A stretch of 64,000 nucleotides of DNA, from the NCBI GenBank assembly GCA_037783545.1, contig JBBELK010000298.1:3038001-3102000 (forward strand), given 5' to 3'. The translations under genes and the position numbers were made by a program. How positions within the stretch are numbered: the first letter of the stretch is position 1; each line of letters opens with the position of its first letter. Positions 1 to 12,600 of this stretch are shown one piece after another. Origin of the DNA: Henricia sp. BOLD:AAB3569 (taxonomy: Eukaryota; Echinodermata; Asteroidea; Spinulosida; Echinasteridae). The notes below the pieces were generated by a model. That model was not told the origin of the DNA. It saw only the letters and a list, made by a program, of their open reading frames with translations, and ran no database searches.

Positions 1-249
1 GACAGCAACTGCAACCAACGGTTACTTCCATTTGCAAGGTCAATGTACTCTAGGCTTTACCAAGTTGCCATGTCGATGTGCGCGCTCCCCAGTTGCCGCT
101 AGTTGCGCAACTGATTACGCTAGTTACGCACACATCGACACATGTATACGGAAAAAAATACCAGTAGCACTTGGTGTATAATACATATACTGCATAATGA
201 GCAAATGACATCCATTTTACCTTCGCTATTGAGCTCGTGCCAATGACGT

Positions 250-443
250 CATTTTGGGAGTAAAACAATGCCGCGTCGTTGTGGAAGCAATGTGCGTGCG
301 CGTTGTGTGTGTCCATAGCGCGCGTAACGCGCTATGCCGAGGCTCCCATTGGTGAACTAAACCGCGTTACGCCCACCAGAGACACACACAACGCGCACGC
401 ACATTGCTTCCACAACGACTCAGCATTATTTGACTCCCAAAAT
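250..443. mobile_element. Hairpin MITE
   Basis: Inverted arms of about 60 bp (ATTTTGGGAGT..., GAAGCAATGTGCGTGCG) flank a short centre with its own GCGCGTAACGCGC palindrome. It lies in the intron before exon 1. The arms generate mirror-image ORFs on both strands, which I do not consider genes. Confidence 0.8.
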
Positions 444-533
444 GGCATATTCGCACGTGTTCGAAAGGGGTCAATAGTCTGAGGAAATAATCAGCCTATG
501 TCTCATTTCTGTGATGTTGTCCTTTTTGTTCAG

Positions 534-645
534 ATTATCAAAGGAATTGAAAGACGTCAAAATTGTTTACTGGAAAGTCCAACTGGAAGTGGGAAGAGTT
601 TAGCCCTCCTGTGTTCGTGCTTGGCCTGGCAACAGAATGAGTACA
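534..645 (+). CDS. BRIP1: BRIP1 exon 1 (of window): helicase motif I
   Basis: The acceptor is ttttgttcag before 534 and the donor is GTGAGT at 646. The exon enters in phase 0 and leaves in phase 1. It encodes [18 protein letters not shown], the Walker A ATP-binding loop; the catalytic Lys codon is 594-596 and is equivalent to human K52. A possible internal donor GTACAG at 641 would break the phase with exon 2. Confidence 0.93.
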
Positions 646-3600
646 GTGAGTGGTATCACGTCTTAATGCACTTAAAAGATCCTAGAGCACTCTAACATCC
701 TTTTCACACATTTACAAATGAGATGTCGGATGAGAAATCTAGGGTGATCTGGCGTGTCAAGACGCTGTGACATCATCAAAGCCGGTCTGAGCATGGCAGG
801 CAGACGAATAACTAGGGTCTCTTCCCGGCAGACCAAGGTCGCTAGCCGGTCCTTACCGGTCCTTACATTCCAGGTCTATGTGGAGATGGTGCCGGGCCGA
901 AGGTGGAACGTACGAAGGAAGATTTACTTGGTACCTACAAGGACCAAGACAGTCCCTAGACTGTCTTTTCCGTGTAGCCACCGAGAGTGATCGGTGCAGG
1001 CACCGGCATTCTCTGAGCTCTCCGAGATGAAATTTCAACTCCCAGATGGTCCCAGTCCCTTCCTGGTCTCTACACAGCGTATACGGTGGCTTCACTAAGG
1101 CTCCCGGCAACTCCCAGCAACAAGGCGGATCGTTTTCTTCCGACGATCATTTTTGCCTGTCCGGCTTGACAAGGCCTGATGTGGCCAAGGATGCAGCCAG
1201 AGGTCAAGCCGTCTTCTAAACGGTGCTCAGGGATCATCACGGATAGTGCTAGACCAGCCATCCAGCATCATCCGGCGTCTCATCCGTGAATGTGTGAAAA
1301 GGGCTATAATCTTTTATAAAGAGTATATAAGTCTGTTTTGAATACTGGAGAGACTTTTTCACCAGTATCATAACTCTGTGCAATGCCAGTTATCTTCTCT
1401 CAAAACAAAAGACATTTCTTAAGACAGATCTAAGGAGATAACTTAAGCAACAAATAGTGCAACAATATACCTTTTTGAAAACTCTGTGTTACAAATTTCC
1501 TATTTAGAGTATGTAACAAAGGACACATACTTTGTGACATACGGTATATTGGATATTTGCACACGGGGCTTTCAGGAAGGTATGTTGTGACACTATTCGT
1601 TGCAGTTCTTTAGCTGAAGTTATCTCCTAAGATCCATCTTAAGATATTTCTTCTGTTTTGAGAGAAGATGAATGACATTGTACAGAGATATAATCCTGGA
1701 GGAAAAGGTCTCTCCAGTATTGAAAACAGACACTTATGTCAATGATGCCCCACACCTATGTATCTCAATGGTTAGGTGGAAGATACTTAGCTTCATAAAA
1801 CCCATTATAATATACAGCACACGTGAACGTATCCAATAATAATTCACCCTTTCAATACTTGTTTAATTTCCACAGGAAAACGTGACGAAGAGACGGCTGC
1901 AGAAGAATGTCAACAAAATGGTAAGAAAAAGCACCGTAGGGTACCGTGGCCGAGTGGTTTCGGTCACTGGCTCACAATACTCGGGTGAAAACCTGGGGTT
2001 GCAGGTTCGATACCCGGCTGGGGCTCACTGGCCTCCTAATCTAAACTGCACCTAATGAATGTTGGCCTTTTAAAAGATTTTTTCACAAAATGTATTTCGC
2101 TCTAACCTAACAGTCATAAAATACCACCCTAAAATACTATCCATGAGAGGAAATTTTCAATCTCCAATTTGAATATTGAAGCAAAATGGTTGGTGTAATC
2201 ACTGCACTGCTTTATGGAATCAGATAAATTAGTTTACAAAACATTTGTGGATTTTTTACGATATTCTTGAAAATATACGGATTGAGAGTGCAAAATTTCA
2301 GAATGGTTATGAGCAAAATATGAGACATGATATGGTATCAACATTTCAACACCCTTGGGAAAATAGGGGGGAGGGGTGGGCCTCAAACATGTGATATGGA
2401 CACACCCTTTAAGCTAAAGGATTTGCATGCATGTATGATTGATAAACAGTGGTTTGCAAGTTCACTTTTCATATTTTTTTTTTTTAGGTTTCAATGAAAA
2501 TATCATTTGCACGTGCGACTGCCGTAAAAATCCACCACCAGCTGAGAATGGAACTGCGCCAACTCCTGCACGCCCCTGCTGCAGCAATGAAACATCCCAG
2601 CCTTCGACGTCCAATCAGAATCATTGCGCTGAAGGTGATTTCAATTGCTCTTTTGGTTTGCATTTTTGTTGCACGTCCCTTGCCTAATAAGTGTTTGCTG
2701 GAATGAAATTGTATATCAGGGTCCCTTTAATCAAAGTTGGTGTTTTGTTTTTTTTGGTTTTTGTTTAAATCAAATTATTTTGTTATTTAAAATGCGTGGA
2801 GCCAGCAAACAAAACGGTATTTTCCCGTTGTTTACGTCACATTTGAGCTAAAGTGCCCTTGCTCGATATGACGTAGACAGTGGGAAAGAACCGGTTTGTT
2901 TACTGCCACGAAATGTCTCAAAAATCTCCCATCGGAAATCAGCTGTTGTAGTAAGCTTGTGCGAACCACCCCACACGTGTGCAGACTGCCATTATGGGAG
3001 TCAAAATTAAGACCTCTCATTGTTGGGTAAGACTTTAGGCTATGCATGGTGGAAATCAACGTGTGTATTGGTTTACGGTAGCACCATGTGAATCTCATTT
3101 GTATATGTGTGGTTCTGAAAAGAACCGATGAGTGTTGAACTCAACGTTTCGAACAGCGTGCTCTGTTCGTCTTCAGGAGTAATGCCGGACTCGTGATGAT
3201 GCAGGGCTATAAGTACTGGTTGGTGGGTTTCAGTGTACAATGTGTGTACTGAAGCAGAATGACTTGGGTTGAGGAGGCGTGGGTATGCTAGGATCCTAAT
3301 CCTGTGGTTGGCTGTGGTGTGCTCACTGGTGCGTGTCATTGTGGCAGTGGCTGTCGTGTGGGGAGGACTTAGGGTATAAGTGACCCATCAATCTGGTTGG
3401 TGCATCTGCATTTGAAAAGGCACAACACATGCTTAATGCATTGTGACGTGGTTTATTTGACTCCCAAAACAACACAGAAAACGTATGTGTCTGGTGATCC
3501 GCACAATACATGTACCTCCAAATTATTTATCAAATTCCTTGGGATTTGACGTGCAGAGATTTTATTGTAGATATTAATAGTTGTGAAAGTGAGTCTTATC

Positions 3601-6600
3601 AGATTTAAGATGCTGAATTTTCAGTTAAGATTTGATACATACAAAGTTTACTGCTAATAAAGGGCTATAATTTCAGGGGGGAAAATCCGGTAATTTATTT
3701 TCACAGATGCAGAGCCAAATTTGAAGACGACTGACTCGCCAGAAGACGACGATGATGATGAAGATTTCAAGCCAAGCAAAAAGAGATTCAGAACACCTGG
3801 CAGTGTTGGGGTGAGTTACCGTGACAACCTTCTAATGCAGACACGTGTTAAATGCCCTATGTATCATTTGCAAGATAAACCTTCTGACAGAATCGTGGAA
3901 TAAGAGTGTAACATATCTAAGGAAGAATGTTGGTAAACTAGCCTGAAGAAATTTTAGCTACATAGATGCATCAATGCTTCAGAAAACCTTGAAAATCTAT
4001 ATATGGATTTTGTGTACAAGTGAATTGTAATTTTTAGAAAACCACCCTCGGTTTTCAATTTCCAGCATGAAATACCATTTTGGACGGAAATAAATTCATG
4101 TGGTGTTTGTTACCATTGTTATCAACACTTTGAGTAAGGTTTTTGTTGTCCGCTCATGAAAAATAAAATTGGGTCATTGTAAATGATACAATGGGCCTTA
4201 AACAAAAAACTATTGTGTCATCAGTCCAGTCACCAGTAAAAAGGAATGAATTCTAAAGAAAAATGTATTTTGTTGCAGTTCATCTTAAAGCTTGCTACTT
4301 GGATTAAGACCCATTGACTTGTGAACCATATTTCTAAGCTTTTCGAGATATGGTTGTGTGCCCTATTTGTGATTGGCTGACATGACCAACTCATATACTG
4401 AAACGCAAAAGAAACTTTATATGTAGTAAAGTGAACTTATTTGTAGACAATAGTGTCCTCACTGTCAGACCAAACGGTGTCTGAAGGTCACTTGAACCTT
4501 CAATGGTCACTTCATGGCACAGCTGTTGAACAGCTGTTTTGACTGCAGTGATTAGCCAAGGGGTATGGGATGATTGTAATGAGCTGCACTTGATGTCTTA
4601 ATGTTGGCTTTAAAAAAGCCAGTTCAAAATGGGCATTTCAAGCGACATGCCACGATTGTCGGGGGATCAACGGCAGTACGCGCCGATGATGCACTGCCTG
4701 TATCCAAATCAATGGTGGCCACACACGCTATTGAAAGGGACTGACATTGCACCCTCTTCTGTTCTTTACTGTAGAACAAACTGATGAGATGGTGTATCTT
4801 GGTCAAAAACTTGACATGTAATCAATAAAACGCCAATTTTTCAATTAGCAATTGTTGGTTTGTTTTATTATGAACTGTTACAATTTCATTACATTTTAAA
4901 CAAGTGGTAAGTTTCTTTTGCGTTTCAGTATAATTGGCTTTATGGTTCAGTTACAAGTTTAACTCACAGAAATTCTACAACTGTTTATTTTCTTCCATTT
5001 TAACCACCATTTTTTCTCGTCCAGGGAGCATCCAAGAGGAGCAAAGGTCCCCAAGGTGTCGTCTATGAGGATCCATCTGATGATGAGTCTCCGGATTCCA
5101 AGACTGCCGACCCCTCAAAAGCTCACTGGCAGATGAAACTCAACAATGAGTCCAGTAATAAAGGTGGGTTCGAACTCCGTCAGGGCACTTCCAGGCTGCG
5201 TTTGGATATGTACTATTCCTGTTACTCCGAAGTAATGATCCGAGCGCACTGCACTCGGGTCACGTTACGCGAACGGCAAGTCTGCAGTCCGCATGTGCGA
5301 ATGTCCATCAGTCTGCATGTGCGAATGTCCATCACCTGAGTGAATTGTTGTTTGTTATCGAATTAACACATTGAGCAAATTAAAAATCTAAATTCCACCC
5401 ATGTTTTGCCATCTTCGTACAAATCACATGGCACTCGTCAGGAGTAAGAGCACACTCCGAATTTGTCAAGGAGTATCGAAGGCATACTCTAACTGACCCT
5501 AGTGCCGTTATTCTTGCCGTTCGCGCTGTACTCAGATGACCATCAACACAACAGATGAAACTCGACGTTGATTCTAGTAGTAAAGGTGGGTTCGAACAGT
5601 GCACTTTCAATGTCCAAAAGTTAGTACATACATGTAAGGGCCTTATCGGGATTCAAACCTGAGACGCTCTACCAGCTAAGCTATAAGGCACAGTGGTATA
5701 CTCCCTCAGGTTTTCCCTATGAACCCTGTTTTCCTCTTGGTGTTGCATGGGAGTGCAACTAGGCAAAGTAACGAACATAACATCTGGTATGGTGCCTGAT
5801 CACCATTGAAATGAAACAACCAAATTTGGGATGAGGGAAAAATTTTAAGGGCCTATCAGGATTCGAACCCGAGACCTCTGACTCATTTGTGACAGAATAT
5901 GTGAATGAAAATTCTGAACGTTAGTTTGTTGAAATTTTCTCCCAAACAGTGGGTGAAGACTCGGGGAAGACTTCATGCCAGTGTGCCTGCCACTCATCCA
6001 AGGAGAAAGATCTCGAAGGAAAACAAAAGGAGCCTTACAAACGCAGAAAGTAGGTCAAATTGATTTGGGTTCAAAGTTGTAAAAATGTCCAGAATCTTTA
6101 ATTAATATTTTGTTTTAATTTTGATTTTCAGTCAAAAAAACTGTTGACCTGGAAAGTGCCTTCTACCCCTCCCCCACCCCCAACCCCCCACCCCCCCCCC
6201 CCCCCCACCCCCCACCCCCGAAAAGGAAATACAATTTTGGTTTCAATTTGGAGGGAGGGTAGCCAGTCATATCGGCTTATTGCGGACAGGCGGACGCACA
6301 AAATGCATTAAATTAAAAAAAAATATTGAGTCCGAGCAGGGGCGGTTTTGACCACCAAAAAAACCCGTCTGGATCCGCGCCTGCTGTTGTGATTGAATTT
6401 GACCGAGATTGGGAGGGAATTCTTCGTGTTTGACGAGCTGACAACGTCATAAAGAAGTGCCAGCTACTAAATAGGAACTTGTAATGTAATGTGGGCGAAG
6501 AAGGTACGTGTCATGTTTCTTGTAAAGACCATTTGGGGTGTGTTAAGGTAGTGATTTGTGTTAAGCCTTCTGAGCTTTACCATGTTTACCCGCGGTGCTT

Positions 6601-9600
6601 ATGATAATGGCCAAAAGCTTCGCAGGGATCCCGCACCGAAATTCAGTGTGGGCCTGAACCAATCAGTGATGAGCTGTCATCGTGATTCCCCAGATCCACA
6701 GCAGTGTATCATGTCACAAGGAAGATCGATAAAGTAATTATTAATCACGTGGTGGTATCCAACGCAGTGATGTACATGTGTATTCACATAATATAATTCA
6801 CTCTTTATTATTGTTTGTCTCTTTATTATTAACTGAAGTTAAGTCAGATTCAAGTCAGTCAAATGCTGTTGACAATATTCTTTTTGTTTCTTTCTCCAGA
6901 ATTCCCAAGATTTTCTTCGGCACACGCACGCACAAACAAATTACCCAGATTATCCGAGAGCTTGGGAAAACGGTGTACAAGGATGTTCCGTAAGTTATTT
7001 CTCCCAATGTTTTTACCCAACTTCTCTTTTCCGCCCCCAAGTCAAATCCAAATCTTTATATACATTACTCACAATAAGTTAGTCTTTGAGAGCAAATCTC
7101 AGTTCAATTCCCAAGTCTTTCAATGCCACACACATTGAATCTCAGAATGTACACATGATCTGCATATAAATGTATAATTTATTTCCATATCTTCCTCATC
7201 ATCACAGCATGTGCATCTTAGGTAGCAGGGAACACACCTGTGTGCATCCCGATGTCTCAAGAAGCTTCAGTAAGAATGAAGGATGCAAGGAGCTACTGAA
7301 AGGAAAGAATGTATGTTTTGAACAAGTTGATCTTTACTTAAGGGTCGGCCAAAGTTTCAACGTTTCACGGTTCAAAGCGTAGGAAGGGGGTGTAGGGGGG
7401 AGGGGTGGTCAAGGACTGCGTAGGACTTAAAGGCACAGGCTCGTCAGCAATACGCGTGCGCCAAATTCATGCCACGAAATACGCAGCTTCATAGCAAAGG
7501 CATGGAGCTGCGTATTTCGTGGCACGAATTTGTCGGGCGCGCATTGCTGACGAGCCTGTGCCTTAAACTGTAAAAGGTTGACATTTCATGGCAGTGACAA
7601 AAAAATGTTAAGTAGTATTTCGGGGGAGGGAGGGTGGTCTTGAAAAATATTACTTTCTGTAGAACTCTGAAAATGTTGACAATTTTGGACAGTAAAAGTT
7701 GTGCTAACGTTACTGCTATTTCACGGCCGTGGCATGCTTAAGCAAGAGCCTTCATTAGCTAAAAATCGGCTGCTAAACAGCTCCATGAAATTGACCCCAG
7801 ACCTTTTATTCACTCAGGGGCCGTCCATAAAGTACGTACTCGTGCAATGTCGACTTTTTAGACCACCCCCCCTTGCCCCCTGTACGCCCTCCCCTCCTCC
7901 CCCTGCCCCCTGTACGCCCTCCCCTCCTCCCCCTCCCCCTGTAGGCATATGCATTCCATATATACCTCGGCATTGGTAAATGGTTCAGTACTGCATGTAT
8001 ACATGTAGTGGTACATATATATACTACTACAGTAAAATCTCGTTAAGTCGAAACCGGATAACTCGAAACTCCGTTTACCTCGTAGTAATCCTCATTCCCG
8101 ACATGAGAATAGGCTTTTGTGCACACGAATACTTTCGTAACTCGAAATTCCTGTGCTAGTGGCTCCGTTTACCTCGAAGTAATCCTCATTCCCGACATGA
8201 GAATAGGCTTTTGTGCACACGAATACTTTCGTAACTCGAAATTCCTGTGCTAGTGGCTCCGTTTACCTCAAATTGTTTTTCGGCAAATCTAAAAAGAAAC
8301 CGCAACTAAAGGGATCACAAAGTGTGAAAATCTTTTCATGAGTCTTATCTGTCGATATAATCCGTCTTTTCTTCAAAAGATGCAGCGTGATGCATAATGT
8401 CCCCTGATACAATAGGACTTATAAATCCATGGCAAAACCGCAACAAATCTGCTTTCCTGGAACTTCTGAATGGTACTCGCACATGCTCACTGTCAGTGTT
8501 AAGCATACCCGGAACCATGGTCCGTAGCCATACCATGCGCTAGACTATGGACAATGACAAGTGCGCCCTCTATAGGTACAGAATAGCACTGATCACGCAA
8601 TCACCCTGGCCGTACGTGCGTGCAGCACTGCAAACCGCCCACAAAATACAAACGATGTGATGAAAAAACACCATAAAATGAAGACACAAAACACATGGTA
8701 CGTGCTTTACAAAATGGACATTTTAATATTTTAAACTTGTACATGAAATAGACCTTCAAGTAAGAACAAAAATCTTGCCAAAACGATCTTTTCGAGCTCA
8801 GGAAAAATGCTTACATAATGGGCTAAATAGGCTACCGAGTCCACAACATACACAATCATGGGGCTAGCGAGTTACGGTGGACACTTTTCGTGCGTTGAGC
8901 GGAGCGAATCGGGACCTCCGTTTAACTCGAACTCTGGATACCTTGAAGTTTTCGTCCATTCCCTTGAGTTTCGACTTAACGAGATTTTACTGTAGTACGA
9001 TTCGCATGTCGCCTCCAAAGTCTGAAATAAGTGAGATTTATTTTTGCATTTTTTAAAACTTAAAATTACATCAAGCATCAGTAACTGCAGATTTAATGGA
9101 AAAACCTAAATTGAGGAGTGAGGAAAATGTGAGATGTGTGAGAAAAATGTGTGGCCTGTCTAATATGTGTTGTACATAAGGTCTGAAGCCATGGTCAACT
9201 TGTCCATCCTTTCCCGATTTACTAAATATTCGGTTTGCCCTCCGTACGTTCGTACTTTATGGACGGCCCCTAAACCAGTATACACCTCAGTTTCTTTTCA
9301 AATAATGCAGGGTCGGAGCTGTCGATACTACAACGGGGCTCACAAGATCAAGAATCAATGGCAGTTACGGGATCGAGGGCTGACAACGGCTTGGGATATT
9401 GAAGATATAGTCTCGCTTGGCAAGAAAATCAAGGTAACGGGAGACTTTTGAAAGTCTTAATGGAATGGATAAATTAGTGTAAAAAACATCGGTGGTCTTT
9501 TGACGGGAGCGCGAAATTTCAGAATGGTAATGATACAGCATCTACCCAGTGTGTCAGAGGTCTTGGGGGGGAAACCTGAGGGAGTATACCACTGTGACTC

Positions 9601-12600
9601 ATAGCTTAGCTGGTAGAGCATCTGCTCGGTGAGTCAGATCTTGGGTTCGAATTCCTCTCATTCCATAGTTAATAAGGATCTAGTAAAGTTTTTAATGATG
9701 AATAATTCTCTCTTAATAATTTTAACAGGGTATACAGCACAAATTTTACTTATTCAAAATAATTTTTCATTTTCTCCACAGGCCTGCCCTTTCTTTGCAG
9801 TACGCTCTCTGAAGGATGAAGCAGACATCATTTTCTGTCCATACAATTATCTTGTTGACCCGATGATACGGATGACGGTATGTTGACGATCCTGTATAAG
9901 CCAAACAGCAGATTTTGTATTCTGTGCTGGGTTTAAAATAGTGTTGGGACTTGGGGCCCTGTCACACATTCCAGTTTTGCGTTGGCTCCAAACCGGCATG
10001 AATTTTTGATCTCACGATTCTACTAAAGAAGCTCGGGAAGAGAGCTAGGAAGTCTAAGGGCAATGCCCTCAAGAAGCAACAGCAGTGTCCCGGCTTCAAT
10101 AGGATTGAGCAAGGCAACACTAGGGGCCCCTAAGGTGCCTGTATGGGCTATCATGGCTATGCCGGCGGCCCTAGGGGTTCACTAGGGCTCTAGTAGGGTC
10201 ATACAATTTCTTCCCAGTTGATCCTGGCATATATTTCCACGCAAAACTACTGGGACAAGGTGCCGATTGAAGAGGGTAAAGCAAAGGCATGGGACTTCTT
10301 TGTTTTTTTCCGGACCAACATTCAAGATGAAAAAGATCAAAGAAACAATTATTTTTTTGTGGGTAGACTTGCCCAGCGTTCTGGCGTGCTGCCCGGACAA
10401 AATCATCACAGGTACTGTTAGTGCCAGGACAAAAACTTGGCTGCCCGGACAAAAATAATCCATTTTCCCCTATAAAACACTTTGAAAGTACAGCCAAGTC
10501 ATTCAAAAATTTGGTGTAAAGTCACTAAACATGATTCGCTAGCCACTGGTGTCATTATCGTTCACTTTATACCACACATATCTATCACATAGGCAACCCA
10601 ATCCGCGGCCGATAACAGCCATGGCAATTGCATGCATTAGTTTTAAACAGCCCCCTCACGCGGCAAATCGGTGTTCACCATGTAAGGGCGCTACTGAGCG
10701 TGCCCGGACAAAATATTTAGCAGTGGAGGACACTGCTAGCCATGTGCCACTGCTTGCCATGTGTCGACATAGCAGGTGGTGCATTTTTGATTGTTTATTT
10801 GGTGCTTTGGCGCTTGAGCCCGTGCAAAATTGTGGAATCGGAGGATCAGATATTAAATTTTAAATACTCCAAACATTTGGATTTCGAGATCTTCGGTTTC
10901 TCCCAACACTAGTTTGAAATCATAATCTGGATTTGAAATAGCGATCTACATTGTGGGATTCTGGTCTATCTGGATTGTTGGTTTGCCTGATATCATTGCA
11001 GATGGACATCACAATGAAGAACCAGATCATAGTCCTTGATGAAGCTCATAACATTGAGGACTCGGCACGGGAGGCAGCTAGCTGTAGCGTCACTGTGGAC
11101 CAACTGGAAGAGACTGTCTCTGAACTGGATCACCACAGTAAGATAATATTTGGTAACCAATTCCGGTGGGTCCTCTGCCATTGTGCTTCAGTTTTACATT
11201 GAAATTTCAAGTTGAACACTGCTTGCACACCCACACACGAACATTTTACAATCATCTGCAACTGTGGACTGCACATTGTTCTAACATTTATACTTAGTTT
11301 TTTGCAACAACCTCTATTGGATTTGTACAAGTCCCGGAGACTGTAGGCTCTAGGGGGATTGTAGGCCCAAGGGGGATTGTAGGCCCTAGGGGGATTGTAG
11401 GCCCTAGGGGGAATCATGGACTATTGAGGGAATTAATGAAACTAAGACAGTATGTGCATTCAGACGATCGTTGTTAACTTGTAAGTCATTTGTACTGATA
11501 ACGATATGGATTTATACCGCGCACTTATCCCGGGAAATCCCGATCAAGGCGCCTACATTATCATCACCCTGATCATAGGGCTCTATTAAATCACTCCATA
11601 TACCATCTCGGCTCCCTTGGGAGTATACAGCCCCGGCTGCCTTAGGCGCTCAACAGCTAATCAAACACATCAGGTACCCATTCTGCTCCTGGGTCAAGAG
11701 AAGCAATGCGTGGCAAAGTACCTTGCCCAAGGGTACACGCACCATGAATGGACCGGACCGGGATTCGAACCCACTATCTATGGAACTAACCCAGGTTTTA
11801 AATACGTTCCACTAGACCGCTCCGCCACAGTACACCACATAGTGGGCACTCGTGAGTACGCTCATGAGTAGTGACCGTGTGGACGAACTCGTTGTTAAGC
11901 TACCCACAAGTTACCAACGATGATTTACCCACAAGAAATCTTATGAGTGGCACAATATTAACAAGCGCGCGTCGTTGGTATGGGCCGTGTGCATGCTTGC
12001 GCGTCATTGTTAAATCACAGTGTGGACACACATTGTTGGTAGTGGAATAAATTCTTTCTGTCGTTAAATTTATCTTCGAAGGTAGTGCCCGTCTGAATGA
12101 GACTAATGAAAAAGATATGCCGTTTTGTTTGTGTGTTTTGGCTCACAAGCAGGTATAAATCTTGGCTGTTTTCCTGTCTCTTGACCATGTGTTCTGTTAT
12201 TTTTGACCAGGGGCCGATTTCACTAACACAATATTTTGCGATCATCGTTAGAATGATCGCTAAATTCAAATCCATCGTTATTGCGATGGCGATGGATTTT
12301 GCATTTCACTAAAGCCGTCGCAATAGCGATGAGTATTAATTATAAATACATTTATTGGACGTGGACGATCGCTTAGTAACGCGTAAACAACCAGAAATTC
12401 GGTGACTTGATGCACGATTCTGCAGCGCAGACACTATAGCGACAGATATGCCATGATGCTCGGATGTTGTGGAATAGAAGCATCCTGAGAGCTTAATACT
12501 TGAACGGTTGCATCTATTGCGTGGCTCCTAAGAGTTGAAGGGCCGAGATGTGGCTCTAAAATGTCAATAATTCTCATGACACCATTCCGCGTAAACCTAT

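Noticed and set aside
3100-3170. Hammerhead ribozyme (GATGAG and GAAAC strings near GTTTCGAACAG)
   Set aside because: The CTGATGAG core and the second conserved strand are not in the required order on either strand.
10171-10506. 111-codon minus-strand frame and overlapping plus-strand frames in intron 10
   Set aside because: Open frames on both strands at once, no domain, and no compatible splice sites.
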